From the NCBI GenBank assembly GCA_013368315.1, contig JAACJM010000092.1, forward strand, positions 248,001-312,000: a DNA stretch of 64,000 nt, in the 5' to 3' direction. The DNA comes from Tetrapyrgos nigripes (lineage: Eukaryota > Basidiomycota > Agaricomycetes > Agaricales > Campanellaceae). This document shows positions 33,501-44,625 of the stretch, in pieces. The first letter of the stretch is position 1; each line of letters begins with the position of its first letter. The position numbers and the translations under genes were made by a program. The notes beneath the pieces are model-generated. The model was not told the DNA's origin, did no database searches, and saw nothing but the letters and a program-made list of their open reading frames with translations.

Positions 33501-34660
33501 TCTCGTGATCAGTTAGGATTTTGATAGTATGTGGTCCACCTTCAAGGTAATGTCACCAGGCTTCTAATCCATGCATGATTGCCAGCAGCTCCTTGTCATG
33601 AATGTCATCGTTCCATTCGGTTTCTGACAAAGATTTTGATAGGTAAGCAACCAGGTGCCATTTATTGTCATGTCCCTTCTGTTGCAAGGTACCTCCTGTA
33701 GCGTAATCAGAAGCATTGACCTCTACTCAGTATGGTTTAGAATGATTGGGCATTAAGAGAACTGGTGAAGATATGAACACATCTTTGAGTGCTTGAAAAG
33801 CTTTTTCTGTCTTCGTTGACCACTTCCATGGCTTGTCCTTCTTTGTAAGGTCAAAAAGTGGTCACGCAACTTTAGAAAAGTTGCGTGTGAAACAATGGTA
33901 GAAGTTTCTGAACCCCAAGAATGATTGAATGTCCTTGACATTTTGTGGTTTTGGCCATTTACTGACACCTTTGACTTTGACTGGGTCCATAGCCAATGTA
34001 TTGTGGGAGACAATGAGACCCAGGAATTCCACCAAACTGGTTTCAAAGGTACATTTCTCTGGTTTGGCGTAAAGGTTGTTCTCTCAAAGTTACGTGAGCA
34101 CTTGTTTGACCATACGTTGATGTTCTTCTAGGGTTTCTGTGAAGATCAAGATGTCATCCATGTAGATTACCACTTTCCCAGAATTGATGAGATCTTTAAA
34201 AAGGGTATTCATCATTGCCTGGAACATTGCAGGAGAGTTCATAAGACCGAAAAACATCACCATTGGCTCAAAAAGTCCTCTATTCATCTTGAATGCCACT
34301 TTCCACTCATCTCCTTCTTTTATTCACACATTGTTATATCCCCATTGAAGGTTGATTTTTGAAAAGACTTGTGCTCCTTTGAGTTTATCTACCAGTTCCG
34401 ATATGAGTAGTAAAGGGTATTCATTCCTGATGGTTCCCTTATTTAATGCTCAATAGTCCTGCACAGGGCATAGTTTTCTGTCTTTCTTTTTGACAAAGAA
34501 GAAAGGACTTGCCATAGGAGACTTCGATGGTCTGATGTATTCCTTTTCCAAATTTTCCTTAATGAAATTATCAAGCTCTTCCTGTTCATTTGGAGATAAG
34601 GGGTAGGTTTTGCGAGGGTGAGGTATGAAGTCCAGTTTCAATTCAATAGTGTGATCCCAT
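30556..34660 (-). pseudogene. pol of the inner chromovirus: reverse transcriptase, RNase H, integrase, chromodomain
   Basis: RT is recognised at about 34641-34090 by LPVQDY-like and VIYMDDILIFTETLEEH motifs, and RNase H at 33560-33450 (KILTDHENLKYF). The integrase zinc-binding H2C2 part is split by an insertion: HHNSLTAGHPG at about 33050 and CTTCQLTKAQNHP at about 31740. The core (SDWGPQFAS.., STTGKSPFELLHG) lies at 31560-31230, the GPY-F region near 30980, and the chromodomain QYLVKWLDYPDSENSWKPAS at 30753-30640. Frames are interrupted by several stops (for example TGA after GIILF near 33109 and before GVQYLVKW near 30757), so no functional polyprotein can be made. Confidence 0.9.
31830..33022. 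mobile_element. 1.2-kb insertion splitting the chromovirus integrase
   Basis: The integrase zinc-finger coding sequence stops at 33023 and resumes at 31829. The inserted segment has imperfect inverted ends: CTGGTGAGATGCCA at 31830 and, on the other strand at 33022, CTGGTGATATGGCA. No clear target duplication and no recognisable protein were found inside, so it is a non-autonomous TIR-like element or composite of unknown family. Confidence 0.65.
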
Positions 34661-34722
34661 TGTCCACGTTTTGGCAGTTGTTCTGAGGTTTGTCTGTCAA
34701 AAACTGATAAGAACTGATGATA

Positions 34723-35688
34723 TCAGGATGGAATCTTATCTGTAAGTGATACGTCTTCTTTCATTTTCTGGGCTGCTTCTGCAAGTTCTTGAGCTTTAGT
34801 AAATCCCGCATGTATAGGTAATTCCAAATCTGATGTCAAGTCATGTTCTTCTCTTCCAAACAGCTTCTGTAACACTTCTTTTTCCCACTGATTCGGAACC
34901 TCGTTCTGACTGAAGTTTCCTTCAGTAAAGATGACTGTAGATTCTGAAGAGTGATGAAATGATTGTATAGGGATTTGACAATGTTGGCCAGTAACCTTTG
35001 ACTGTATGATCAGTTTAAATTGTCCGATTGACTCCGACCATGTTACTTGATAATCCTTGTGGTTAGTTTGTGGATTGACAACACTTGGTTTGGGAGTCTT
35101 GGGTTTGGTACATAAATTCTGAACAGGGGGTTGTTCCAGGGTGCATGTTTTGGAACATCTAGACATGCTAACCCCAGCAGACAACCAATCTATTTCTGGA
35201 TTATCTTCTTCCAGCCAGTTGGTACCAAGGATTATGTCATGATCTCCAATGTCTGTTACATGGAATTCAGCTGTTTCCTTGTGATATGATTTGTTGTCGT
35301 GAGAATAGATACAGAGCTTTTGAATGGTGTAATGACATACCCATCCCATGGTATTTTCAGAACCGTCGATGTTTCATACTGGGAATGGATTTTTGATAGG
35401 GAGGAGTGTTAACCAGTGTTCTCATGTGAAACAGCTGTTGATAATTATGCCTTCTGCACCACTGTCTATTAGTGCTTTTGCATTGATTTTTCTGCCAGTA
35501 ATTTTGCTAATTAATTCAGTTTTGAGTGTTATCGAGGGTACCTGCCGGTTACAAGTGATTGCTGACATTCTTAACTCTGAAGGAAAGGTATGCTCACTAG
35601 AGGGGTATAACACGCTATATTGATTGTTCCTAAATTGTCCGGTATACTGTACAACTCCTACTGACAACATAGCAGAGGAGTGTTTCAA
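34723..35688 (-). pseudogene. Protease region of the inner chromovirus
   Basis: Retroviral-type aspartic protease motif KALIDSGAEGIIINS at about 35480-35440, followed by a linker and the segment HDIILGTNWLEEDNPEIDW at about 35240-35180, which is typical between protease and RT of Ty3 elements. A TGA interrupts the frame near 35370 where a CGA would read through. Confidence 0.88.
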
Positions 35689-35889
35689 AAATCAAATTTC
35701 GACATAATGTCCTTCAAATATACAGCTGCCTGTTCCTTCTCTTCTCCTTCCAAACCCTTGACCTTGTTGACCATATCAGAAATGTAAGGAAGACGATGAT
35801 GATGTTTGAGCCACTGTTACCATTGGCGAACTAGATGACAACGATGTCCTGACAGCATAAGAAGGGAAGTTTTGGGACGTGTTCTGAGC

Positions 35890-37196
35890 CATTGAAGACC
35901 TTGGGGTATTGTTCGGGAACATTGGACATTCGTTGCTCATGTGTCCAGGTTGTCTACATGTGAAACATGCTCCCTTTCTTCAGGTGTCAGTTTAGGTAAA
36001 GGAGTGAAAGACGAGTTAGCACCTGGTCCCATGTTCATAAGCATGTTCACACTTGCTACTGTCCTTCCTTGAGAAGGACCTGCACTCGTTCTTGGCATAG
36101 AGAATGGCCTGGATTGTCCTTCCCTTTCTCTCTCGTTTATCCATTGCAAATGGAGATCCATCATCCTCTCCTTCCCCTTTGGCCAGGTCATTCCCACTGC
36201 CTTCCGAAGCTTCTCCGGGAGACCTCCCTTGTAATAATCCAACAGGGCTGTTTCTCTGAAGTCCAATTCTTCCCCATATGTGTTGAAGATACTATTATAG
36301 CTACTAATGTCCATTCCCTTCATCCTAGCATTCTTGTTCTTGTTCTTTGCAACCTCGTTGGAAGCAAGTGCCTTGAAATCCTTCTTAAACCTATCTCTGA
36401 TCTCCTTTAACATTGTCCATTGCCTCTGATCTGGTTTAACATCTGCGTCCTCCTCATCTTCTTCTCGTTCTGTGATTTGTTGAGTTGCCCAGTCTCCTCC
36501 TCTTTCTCCTGTGAAGAATGAGAGGAATAGGGACACCTTAGAGTCCTTGGTAGCATATATAGCCTTGTTCTGACACAGATAGTTGTTGAATGAGGCTAAC
36601 CATTGCTGTGCCTCATCTCGTTCTCCATTAAAGGCATCAGGTTTCCTTCCTTGTTTGGAAGTACTGTTAGAATTGTTAGGTGCTGCCTCTGACATCGCTG
36701 GGTCGTCTGGATCTGACAGTTTGGGAGATGGATTAGGGGCTGGACGACAAGGAGCTATAGATGGTCCTTCAGTAGATGGGATGGTGGGGGAGGAAGGTTC
36801 GTCTGGATCTGATGGTTCAGGTGACGGGTTTGGAGAGGGTGTAGGATCGGGGTTTGATAGAAGAGCTGATGTAGAAGATGGATTCGGATGTGTGGTTGTA
36901 GGGGTAGATGTTCCCTGCTCTGGTTCAGTTTTGGAGTCAATGATCAGATGAGGTTTTTGAATTTCTAGCTCTTGGTTATCAGTTATGACTTGGAATGGCA
37001 GACTAAAGAGGACGTTGGAGGGAAGTCTTTGTCTGTTGTATCAGTTTAGACACGGTAACTTGCTGCAGAACTTCCATGGGTTTCCTGAATCATCTGGGAT
37101 GTAGTAGGTGTCTTGTTTTGTGTTAGGCCAATAAGCATGGGGGCAGTCTGCACAGGGTAGATCTGGATCTGCAGACTCTGTTCGTTGAGATGTCAT
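35890..37196 (-). pseudogene. gag of the inner chromovirus
   Basis: Starts at ATG 37196 (MTSQRTESADPD), has an in-frame stop near 37043, a Pro/Ser-rich spacer and the capsid-like core from 36695 (FNGERDEAQQWLASFNNYL, DYYKGGLPEKLRKAV). The zinc knuckle CFTCRQPGHMSNEC near 35970-35925 is read in a different frame from the core, so a frameshift lies between them near 35980. Confidence 0.88.
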
Positions 37197-37781
37197 ACAC
37201 TAGATAACCAGGAAAGGAAGAGGAGGAAGAGGGGAAGGTGTTCTTTGTTGTAGTCTCTGATATAGAAGGGAGCAGTAATCCTGACGGTATATTCCTCAGA
37301 TCTGTGATTATAAGTGGTTTGTATGTGTGAATATCTAGACAGGGCTACTTCACCTAGTCTAAACTTCCAAATCCAATGCTCAGTACAGATGAAACTGTCA
37401 TTGTAGAGCCACAGGTGTTCCCTGATACCTTGTGAGTGGTTGTAATGACTATGGATGTCCACTAGTTGTGGTGGGAATGGGTACTGGGGTTGATGGCGAT
37501 CTTCAGCAGTATAAGCTGTGGGTATAAAATGAATTGGTCTGGTATACAAAAGGGGAGACAATTGTTGCTACACCAATACTCAAAGTATATGGTGGGTTTG
37601 CAGCCTACTCATAGTAGTGTCTGCTAGCAACCGAAACATATTCAAGTTGTAGTGAAGGAAGACGACACTTGCAGTATGGATGGAAGGTAGAAAAGAGAAA
37701 GAGATTTGAGGATGAAGATGAACAAGATAAACGAGAAAGAGACTCAAGATAGTGAGGTGGGTGTATGGGAGTTCATTCAAG

Positions 37782-38246
37782 TGTCAAGGTTGTTGGTACA
37801 CTCAAATAACCACCCAAGTCACACAATCAGAGAACAGATACGAGACAGATAGATTGAGAGAAAGATATAGATGGAGAAAGGCAAGTAAGCTGACTAGGCT
37901 CTACACTGCATAGTAGTAGTACAGAGTGGAGAGAAAGTGAATGAACTGGAGAATCAGTTACAAAAGATCTCAAGTAAATATGAGAAATACAAAGAGATGA
38001 GAAAAGTAAGTAAAAATAGAATGGTGCCATATGGTTGAGAAAGATAGGAAGAATGTATAAGAGATAAGAAAGATGGGAAGATTGATTGACAGTTATTATA
38101 GAGTTGACAGGTTTTATAAAGTTCAAAGTCAGAAATATAAGGTTAAAAGGTTTATCGAGGGAATGTGATAGTCAAATGATCAGAAAAAGGGTTCAAAAAT
38201 GAAGTAAAAGAGGAAGGAGGACAAAGGACTGTATCAGTTCGTGACA
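37782..38246 (-). repeat. 5' LTR of the inner chromovirus
   Basis: 465 bp, same ends as the 3' LTR. It contains the CTGACTAGGCTCTACACTGC-ATAGTAGTAGTACAGAG block that is also present in the solo LTR at 28402 but absent from the partner LTR. Confidence 0.92.
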
Positions 38247-38251
38247 TGAAG

Positions 38252-38600
38252 TTAACTATCATCTCAAACTGCCAAACACTTGGTGAATTCACCCAGTATT
38301 CCATGCTTCACTACTATCACTATACAAGGAGACTGAAGCTCATGGAGTGAACTATCCAGGGGAACCAGTGGAATTACTGCCAGAGGATAATGAGTATGAC
38401 GTAGAAGCGATTCTATATTTGAAACCAACTAGGAATCATCAAGGAGTACAGTATTTGGTCAAGTGGTTAGACTACTCAGACTCTGAAAATTCATGGGAAC
38501 CAGCTTCAGGGTTGACGAAATTGAAGGAGATGATTGAAACTTTCCATCAAGAACACCCAAACTTGATACCCGAAGGATCTACAGTACACTCAATGTCATG
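38252..38600 (+). pseudogene. Right remnant of the outer chromovirus: integrase end and chromodomain
   Basis: Continues the frame broken at 30073: residues homologous to NYCLKLPNTWW-type sequence, then ETEAHGVNYPGEPVELLPED-type residues and the chromodomain GVQYLVKWLDYSDSENSWEP to the stop at 38599-38601. About 90 percent similar by eye to the inner element, so the two are members of one family nested in opposite orientations. Confidence 0.88.
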
Positions 38601-39161
38601 AATCTCTTCATGTCTTCACTTCTACACCCTGTTTCGCTTTGTTTCTCTCTTCTTTTCTTCACTTCCATTGTTCCTTTGACTCCCCTGGTTCTAAGCCATG
38701 TTCCTTGTACCTTGATACATCATTTCTCCTACATTACTCCATTTCTCCTACATTTCTCCATTTCTCCTATATTTCTCCACTTATGCTCCTATCTTTCTCC
38801 TACATTTCTCCACTCTTGATCCTATCATTGTTTCCATCAGATATCTCTGATATAGCTTTGGACTCTTGGATATATACTCAAGGCCATTGTAGATAGGTTC
38901 TTTAGTCTGTCCACTTCTGTCCCTCTGATCCATACTGCTCAGCATTGTCTCAGTACTATGTAGACTCTGGCCCAGTCCTGGCTTACTCACCAATACTATC
39001 TATTTGCTTTGCTCCTTTGTCTTTTGTCTCTGTGTAGTGGCCTGAGAGGTTATCCAGTCCCAGCTGAACCTGTTCTTGACACTTGATGGGAGTTAGCTTC
39101 GAAGACATTTGGAGAAGTACACATGTGCTCCAGGTGAAAGCACAGCTTAAAGAGGGGGTAA
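38601..39161 (+). other. 3' untranslated part of the outer chromovirus
   Basis: Pyrimidine-rich, with CTCCTACATTTCTCCAT repeats at about 38720-38810. It ends in CACAGCTTAAAGAGGGGGTAA (about 39141-39161), the polypurine tract seen in the inner element. Confidence 0.7.
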
Positions 39162-39360
39162 TGTCACAAACTGCTACAGTTCTTTGTCCTCCTTCCTCTT
39201 CTACTTCATTATTGAACCCATTTTCTGATCATTTGTCTATTGCATTTCCTCGATAAACCTTTTAAACCTTATGTTACTGACTTTGAACCTTATAATAACT
39301 ATCAATCAATCTTCCATTCTATCAATCCTATCTTTCTCCTATCTTTCTCCACTTTCTAGA
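39162..39360 (+). mobile_element. Truncated 3' LTR of the outer chromovirus
   Basis: Starts TGTCACAAACTGCTACAG right after the polypurine tract and matches the reverse complement of the inner LTRs (TCATTTGTCTATTGCATTTCCTCGATAAACC...). It ends after about 200 bp without reaching the other LTR terminus. Confidence 0.85.
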
Positions 39361-40105
39361 TACATTGTATAGAATAATATTAAGAAAAGAAAAGAAATGA
39401 GCGAGCAGAACAAGCTCGACAATGAGCAAGAATATGGCTTACATAAGGGTACCAGGTGGCTTCATTTGGGCTACTTAGTCCACTATCCATCCAAACTTGC
39501 TCACAAGAGATGAGTTGATTCCAGAGCAATCGTGTTGAATAACCTTGTCGTAAATTGAAGCCGCAGCCCTGAAGTCGCAATAAGCTTTTATTTCTGAAAT
39601 CTGCCCAAAGAATACGGCTCATTCCCAAAAGTATTCAACGATGCCGTCATTCACATCATACATATCAATTATCAAAGCTTCTAATGCTCTCGACTTGCTC
39701 TCGAATCTCTCTGAGTCAGTCATTACTGAGCAATCAGTACAACAACTTATTATCCTGGTCCCAATCGCCGTATGGATCGTCGAGTTCATATATCCGATGT
39801 ACACACTTTATGCTGGAAAATCATTCACAAATTGACGAAGCTTCTGATTAAAAAATGACCTCCGTTTCCGTGGTAAGATACTCCTCCACCTCCACCTCCT
39901 CGTCGACTTCCTCTATACGGGAATGTGATGCGTGCCCGTCTAACAGTGGAAGTAAAAATCCATCCTTTCCTCCGTCAGGATCTAATGATATGAAGCTGAG
40001 GATCAGCAATGAATCTATGAAGTGATGAATTGCATACTGATTTTGGTCTTCTCATAGCACCCTTAAAAACGGCATGAGAACTTTTTCCGGGATGACTATA
40101 GAAGA
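39361..40105 (-). other. Undetermined; possible minus-strand exons
   Basis: Minus-strand segments such as AYCDFRAAASIYDKVIQHD (about 39590-39530) and SRALEALIIDMYDVNDGIVEYFW (about 39700-39630) look protein-like, but no splice model links them and no family is recognised. Confidence 0.25.
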
Positions 40106-42442
40106 TCACCCACCCATCTTCTTCACAAAATTGATGATAATCTCCTTGAAATTTGGTGCAAATTGAAAGATAGGAAACCCATGAGCAGCGGCATATGCAT
40201 TGGTGTCAGGATTGTAGCCTTTTAGCCTCTGGTAATATGAGGAAGCTATGTATGGAAGTGGATCACGGCCACGCAACATGCAGCCGAAGCACCACCTCTG
40301 AATTGGGGAAACGAGCCCAAGAAGGTCATCACGACTACATCCAATCCTTGTCTCTCCGCATTCATCATAAGACAAGAAAGGATCACCTTTGAGACAAAAA
40401 GAGGCAGCCCCGACTTGCTCAATAGGAGGTAGGAATACAAATATATCCTTGGGGAGTAGAAGGCTGTCATGACCGTGTAAGGTTATTTGGGACTCAATGC
40501 TGTCGCATATCCCTGGTAGGCAGCAAAATCAGCATTCTTGACAACCAGAGGACTATAATAACTCGCAAAGATCCCGGCCATGCTGATACATGTCCAGTCC
40601 GATTTGCTTGAAGACCCAGGGAGCTTGCGAGTACCAGCTTGAGAGTAGAAACTTTCTAGATTCCTCGGTCATCTCGACTACGGCTCTAAACTCAATACTC
40701 CTTTCAAATAATGTGATTTGTTTAAGGGTCACAGACGCCCATTCCCCAGAATGCATTTAGTACTCACTCCTTGAGGCTGGGGTTTTTCATATATTGATTA
40801 CATGGATGATATACTCTGTGTGAAGGTCAGAAAAAATGTCCTTCGCTATAGAAGCAATGAACCAACCGTGTCCATCCATTTTGCATTATCACAGCACTGC
40901 AGTCAACATCTTCAGACCCCTGCCCGACTTTGAACCACTGTCGGATTTTGGACCACGTTGGGGTTAATGGAATCCCTCCAACTGCACTCCCCCTATTTGT
41001 TAGGAATAGTTGACCCAGTGGCATGATGTCCGTATGGTCGCAGTCGCAGAAACTTACTTCATCGTAGAAGCCAGTGCCAGCATCAGTAAGGAGTCCATGA
41101 AACTCTACTGCAGCAGTGTCGAGGTAAGCTATCACGGCTTCCTCCCGCCAAAATCCTGGAAAAGGCTTCAACACTGATATAGAATGAAAATAGGGATAAT
41201 CATCGTCATCAACTCCCTCTGATCCCTCTTCTGGTGGCCCATAGTTCAGTGTTGGTTTTTCAGGGACAACCCACGCCTCTTTCTCAGCTCGCTGAGTATA
41301 TAAAGCATTGCAGTTGCAAAGTAGTCAGCTTACCAGAAGTAAACATCAATACATCCATAGTGTCTCTGAGGTGGTCAACATCAGCCTTCTGTGAAGTCAT
41401 CTCGTCATTTGCCAATTTTCGGTGAACATCAACAATTGTAGACTCACTAAACGATACAAAAGAAAAACTTTTACAATAGGGGAAGCTCTTGAATAAACTG
41501 AATTGAAGGAAACATGTTCTGCAAATTTGTTGGACATAATAAACTAGATATTGGTAATTAGGCTGACCTTCATAATGGAAGATTAGAGAGGGATAGCTCT
41601 GGGAGCGTGTAAACCCAAATAGTTGCCAGCTATTAGCAGAACTGAAAATACAGAAACAAGCTAGTTGATCTACATCTTTCACATCTTCTCTGAGACGTCT
41701 TACCGGATTCGAGAGAATTCTTCAAAAGTATCTTTCCACATCTACCCCTTGGGATTACGCAGATCTCCTTGTGCTGTTTGTATCATGACTCACCTCCTGT
41801 GCTTCAGTGCCTTCGAAAGTTACCGACGTAAACTTTTCATTTCTTGTCTCATTTGAGAATATCTTGACTGCTTCTATTCTTCGTCTTGCCCTCATATTAT
41901 TGAACTCGGAGTTCTTGCCACTGATCAACTCTAGTACCATAGTGTCTCCGCGCTTGAATTCACGGAACTTTACCAGAGGTACTTAAGTATGTATACGAAA
42001 CAGCAAAGTACGCACTCACATCATCCATAAGAGCTTTCAAACGAGATCTCTTCCTTCTCGCCTCCACCTCCTCGGCGTCGCCATCATAATCGTCCTCGTC
42101 CCGGTTTCTTCGTCGTCCACCGTATGAGTGGTTGATAACCGTCTGGCTCCCGTAAACAATATTCTGATCTCCTGTCATGCAGCTGATTGACGAGTTGCTG
42201 AAGGAACAATCGCGAGCATCGGAAAAGATTTGGGCCATTTGACAAAGGAACGATTCGAAATGGTCTTCGAGGGAGGGAAGGAAAGAACGCTGGTGATGAA
42301 GGTTATGATACCCTAATATCTGAATCACAGCAGGCAGATGATCATGATGGAATCTCATGGCATGCCTCTTTGACATAGCCTCTCCGATTCCTGTGCTCAG
42401 CTGACGAGATAATCTGGGCAGAATGTACAATTCATACAGCAT
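40106..42442 (-). CDS. Member of an expanded agaricomycete family with weak kinase-like features
   Basis: Minus-strand exons include about 42442-42000 (SFSNSSISCMTGDQNIVYGSQ..., acidic and basic linker), 41940-41780 (FNNMRARRRIEAVKIFSNE, FEGTEAQEVWKDTFEEFSRIR across an intron), 41640-41400 (WQLFGFTRSQSYPSLIFHYE), 41170-40830, 40756-40560 and 40470-40106 (CNPDTNAYAAAHGFP, ending at stop 40106). The arrangement (N-terminal GNQ/NV motif, VKIF-like strand, QLFG...PALIFH, C-terminal HGxP) is one I recognise from large mushroom gene families annotated as hypothetical; the VKIF and LIFH strands resemble an N-lobe of a protein kinase, but no catalytic HRD/DFG is visible. Function unknown. Some introns are not resolved, and the gene could be degraded. 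Confidence 0.5.
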
Positions 42443-42861
42443 CCCATACCATATTTAGTTCTCCCTTATCTGGATTGTCGTCCTGCATACATGTCTCCCT
42501 TTTGTACACCTATCCAGTCACCTATCCATCGAGCGGATATTTTGGTATTTTCGGTGTGAGGGAGAACGATATCCACATCACTGTCTCCATGCAACCAACC
42601 ATCTTTCGCTCGTTTGTTCACTCGTTCACTCCTTCCTCATCCCCTCACTCCGACCCCCATCGTACCCCTCCCGCTCCCCCTGACTCTCGTCTCAATCGAT
42701 CCATCCTTCATTCATTCCCTCATTCATCCGTTCACACAACACCCGAAAGAAACACGTGTAACGAGGCTAATTTTGATGCCTACCTCAAAGCACCCCAGCT
42801 CGACACGTGGACGTCTATGCCAGCTCGATGTTAATGTCTGGAAGGGAGACCGGCAGGCACC
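42443..42861. other. No gene; holds a one-ended MITE fragment
   Basis: At about 42530-42559 CGAGCGGATATTTTGGTATT-TTCGGTGTGA matches the right end of the MITE at 4986-5116 and 44425-44564. The left end is absent, so it is a truncated copy. The ORF at 42475-42834 is unsupported. Confidence 0.6.
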
Positions 42862-43088
42862 TTGTTCAAAACTCAATGGGTTTTCCTGCAACATTCGGGT
42901 AATTAGTGTTGTTGAGTCAGGGATTTGGTGGTCCGTCTAGCAATGCATCGATACAACTTAGTGAACACTGATGCCACTCGTTGAAGAACCCTTGGGCCTA
43001 TCTCCTTCAGAACCGCCAGCCACTCATCGTCATGCGTGATAGCAACGAGAACATTTGGGCACTAAAATTTGAGTGAGCCTAAAGAACT

Positions 43089-44416
43089 CTATACAAAGTC
43101 GTTGGCCTTGACCTTTTCCAATGTGTAAGCATTGATGATATCTGAAGGAAGATACAACTGAATTAAAAGACATTAGGAAGTGCGATCAGGACCATCGTAA
43201 GCTAGAAAGGTAGATAGAATCCAGACTCATACCTGGTAGATTGGCACGTCCGAGTCAAATTCCGAACCTGAGCTTGAGCCGGAGCTCGGCGAGGTAGAGT
43301 CACTATCTCCAGTGATAGACGATTCAGAAGGTTCCCAATGTTGTTCAGACCGGACGCTCGAGTCAGATGAGGATGAGGTCGGTGGTTCAGAAGGCGGATT
43401 GGACCCAGAAGAATCTGAGTGTGAGCTGCCGGGCGGTGTGAAACGTTCGTTTGGGAACAAGCACGCCTGCCGTGTTTTGGATAACAACTCGTCCCTGACG
43501 AGGTCCCAGATACAGATTGAGAGCTTCAAGGAGGATAGAAGACTCGGCTTCACCATGATTTTGAAGCCTCGGATAAATGGTGACAGATTATTCAACGTAT
43601 GTGTTGAAGGAGATTCTCCTAGCCAACGATGATCACTGGGCACGGAGCTGCAGGACAGAGACAGTCCTACATTTCCGGTGGGCATGAGAGCAGAGGAGAA
43701 TTTGAAGGTCAGAGAGGATTGGAAGGAAGAGCCCGAAAATGCTAGGTTAGGATAGCAAGACGTCCTGTCATAACCGGTTATGAGGTAGAGACAGCCGTTA
43801 TATGCGCCCAAATCCAGCTCATTGACGAATTGATACCACGAGACCGCGTTCTTCTTGATGTATTCGCGCACAGTGATGAAAGTCCTGTAGTCAAAGCGAT
43901 CAGCGCCGGTGGGGAGAAAAAGGGCAGCGCCCTGAGATTCGGCAAACTGGAATTCTAAATCAAGTCCAGCGCCCAAAAGCGGACTATAATCCCAGCATCA
44001 GTGAAGTGCAAAAGCAGATGGAGTTAAGTGGCGCACAAATCGGCTCCCCCACTAACATCAACCTCCACTATCTGAGCCTTTTTGCTACACACCGACGCAT
44101 TTTTCCTAAGACACAGGGGATCGCGGTTGAAAACGATTGTCTTCGTAGGGCAGAGGCTGGAAACTCGGCGGAACACCATTAATCATGTTGATAGGATCGT
44201 CCGCAGGTTTGAAGATATTGAAAATAAATATGAATTGCCCAGATGTCCCATCAACCAGACCCAAATCCCCTACCCGCACGCCCTCTTCATATGCTCTGAG
44301 AAAAGCTGGACTTGGGTTCTGACCAATTAGGGAGGCTTGGGGTTGAATAAGGGGTAACCGTGCCCTTCACGGAGGAGCTGCTGGGAGTATAAGTCTGGAT
44401 AGTTGTGTCGTCCCAT
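43089..44416 (-). CDS. Agaricomycete hypothetical protein family, left-arm copy
   Basis: Exons complement(43089-43157, 43233-43983, 44037-44416) join in frame (about 399 residues). N terminus MGRHNYPDLYSQQLL with GHGYPL, then VRVGDLGLV, FIFNIFKPADDPIN, GAALFLPTGAD, a conserved core with KNAVSWYQFVNELDLGAYNG and CLYLITGYDRTSCY, and FIRGFKIMVKPS, followed by a Ser-rich tail. This domain pattern recurs in many mushroom genomes as multi-copy proteins of unknown function. No signal peptide or membrane segment. If a 33-nt segment at 43060-43092 is removed as an intron, the frame continues into VLVAITHDDEW, the expected family C terminus, so the annotated stop may be artefactual. The copy at 48819 is its paralogue. 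Confidence 0.65.
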
Positions 44417-44424
44417 GAGGGTTA

Positions 44425-44564
44425 CACGCCGAAAAGACAAAAATATCCACTCGACGGATAGATCACATCACTCACATCACTACTACTGATATAAGATATA
44501 TCTGTAAAAAAGTGTGTTTCTGTACGCCTTTCTGCCGAGCGGATATTTTTGTATTTTCGGCGTG
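44425..44564. mobile_element. 140-bp MITE with TTA target duplication
   Basis: Same family as 4986-5116, with CACGCCGAAAA ends and TTA at 44422-44424 and 44565-44567. It differs from the 131-bp copy mainly by an extra 9-bp CACATCACT unit. The partner arm of the inverted duplication keeps the empty site (GAGTTAACCCTCATGGG at about 48808-48824), which independently proves the insertion and the 3-bp duplication. It lies 9 bp upstream of the start codon of the gene at 44416. Confidence 0.96.
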
Positions 44565-44625
44565 TTAACTCAAGGTCGTGCGCAAAGCTGTCTTCTCTTT
44601 AAACGGCGAGCTGGGGCTATACAAT

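Larger units (their letters stand above)
30074..38246 (-). mobile_element. Near-complete Ty3/gypsy chromovirus (8.17 kb), inactivated
   Basis: Two LTRs (30074-30531 and 37782-38246) beginning TGTCA and ending TGACA are flanked by the 5-bp target duplication TGAAG (30069-30073, 38247-38251). Internal order on the minus strand is gag with zinc knuckle, protease, reverse transcriptase, RNase H, integrase and chromodomain. A polypurine tract (AAAGAGGGGGTAA) abuts the 3' LTR. Stop codons and frameshifts interrupt gag and pol, and a 1.2-kb insertion splits the integrase. No TGG-starting primer-binding site is seen next to the 5' LTR. It is inserted in a related plus-strand element. Confidence 0.95.
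42862..44625 (-). repeat. Left arm of a large inverted duplication
   Basis: Reverse complement of about 48735-50390 at roughly 90 percent identity by eye, from CCTTGTTCAAAACTCAATGG at the outer end to GACAGCTTTGCGCACGACCT and CTATACAATGCACTGG at the inner end. The arm carries a complete copy of the gene at 43089-44416 and a MITE not present in the partner arm. Confidence 0.88.

Noticed and set aside
37765..37781. Primer-binding site of the chromovirus
   Set aside because: Sequence next to the 5' LTR (TTGAATGAACTCCC on the element strand) does not begin TGG and pairs with no tRNA 3' end I recognise. Self-priming would need proof of complementarity with the 5' end of the RNA.
42475..42834. 119-codon ORF in the segment with the MITE fragment
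   Set aside because: It begins in the MITE fragment, and its Ser/Pro/His-rich translation looks like simple pyrimidine-rich DNA.
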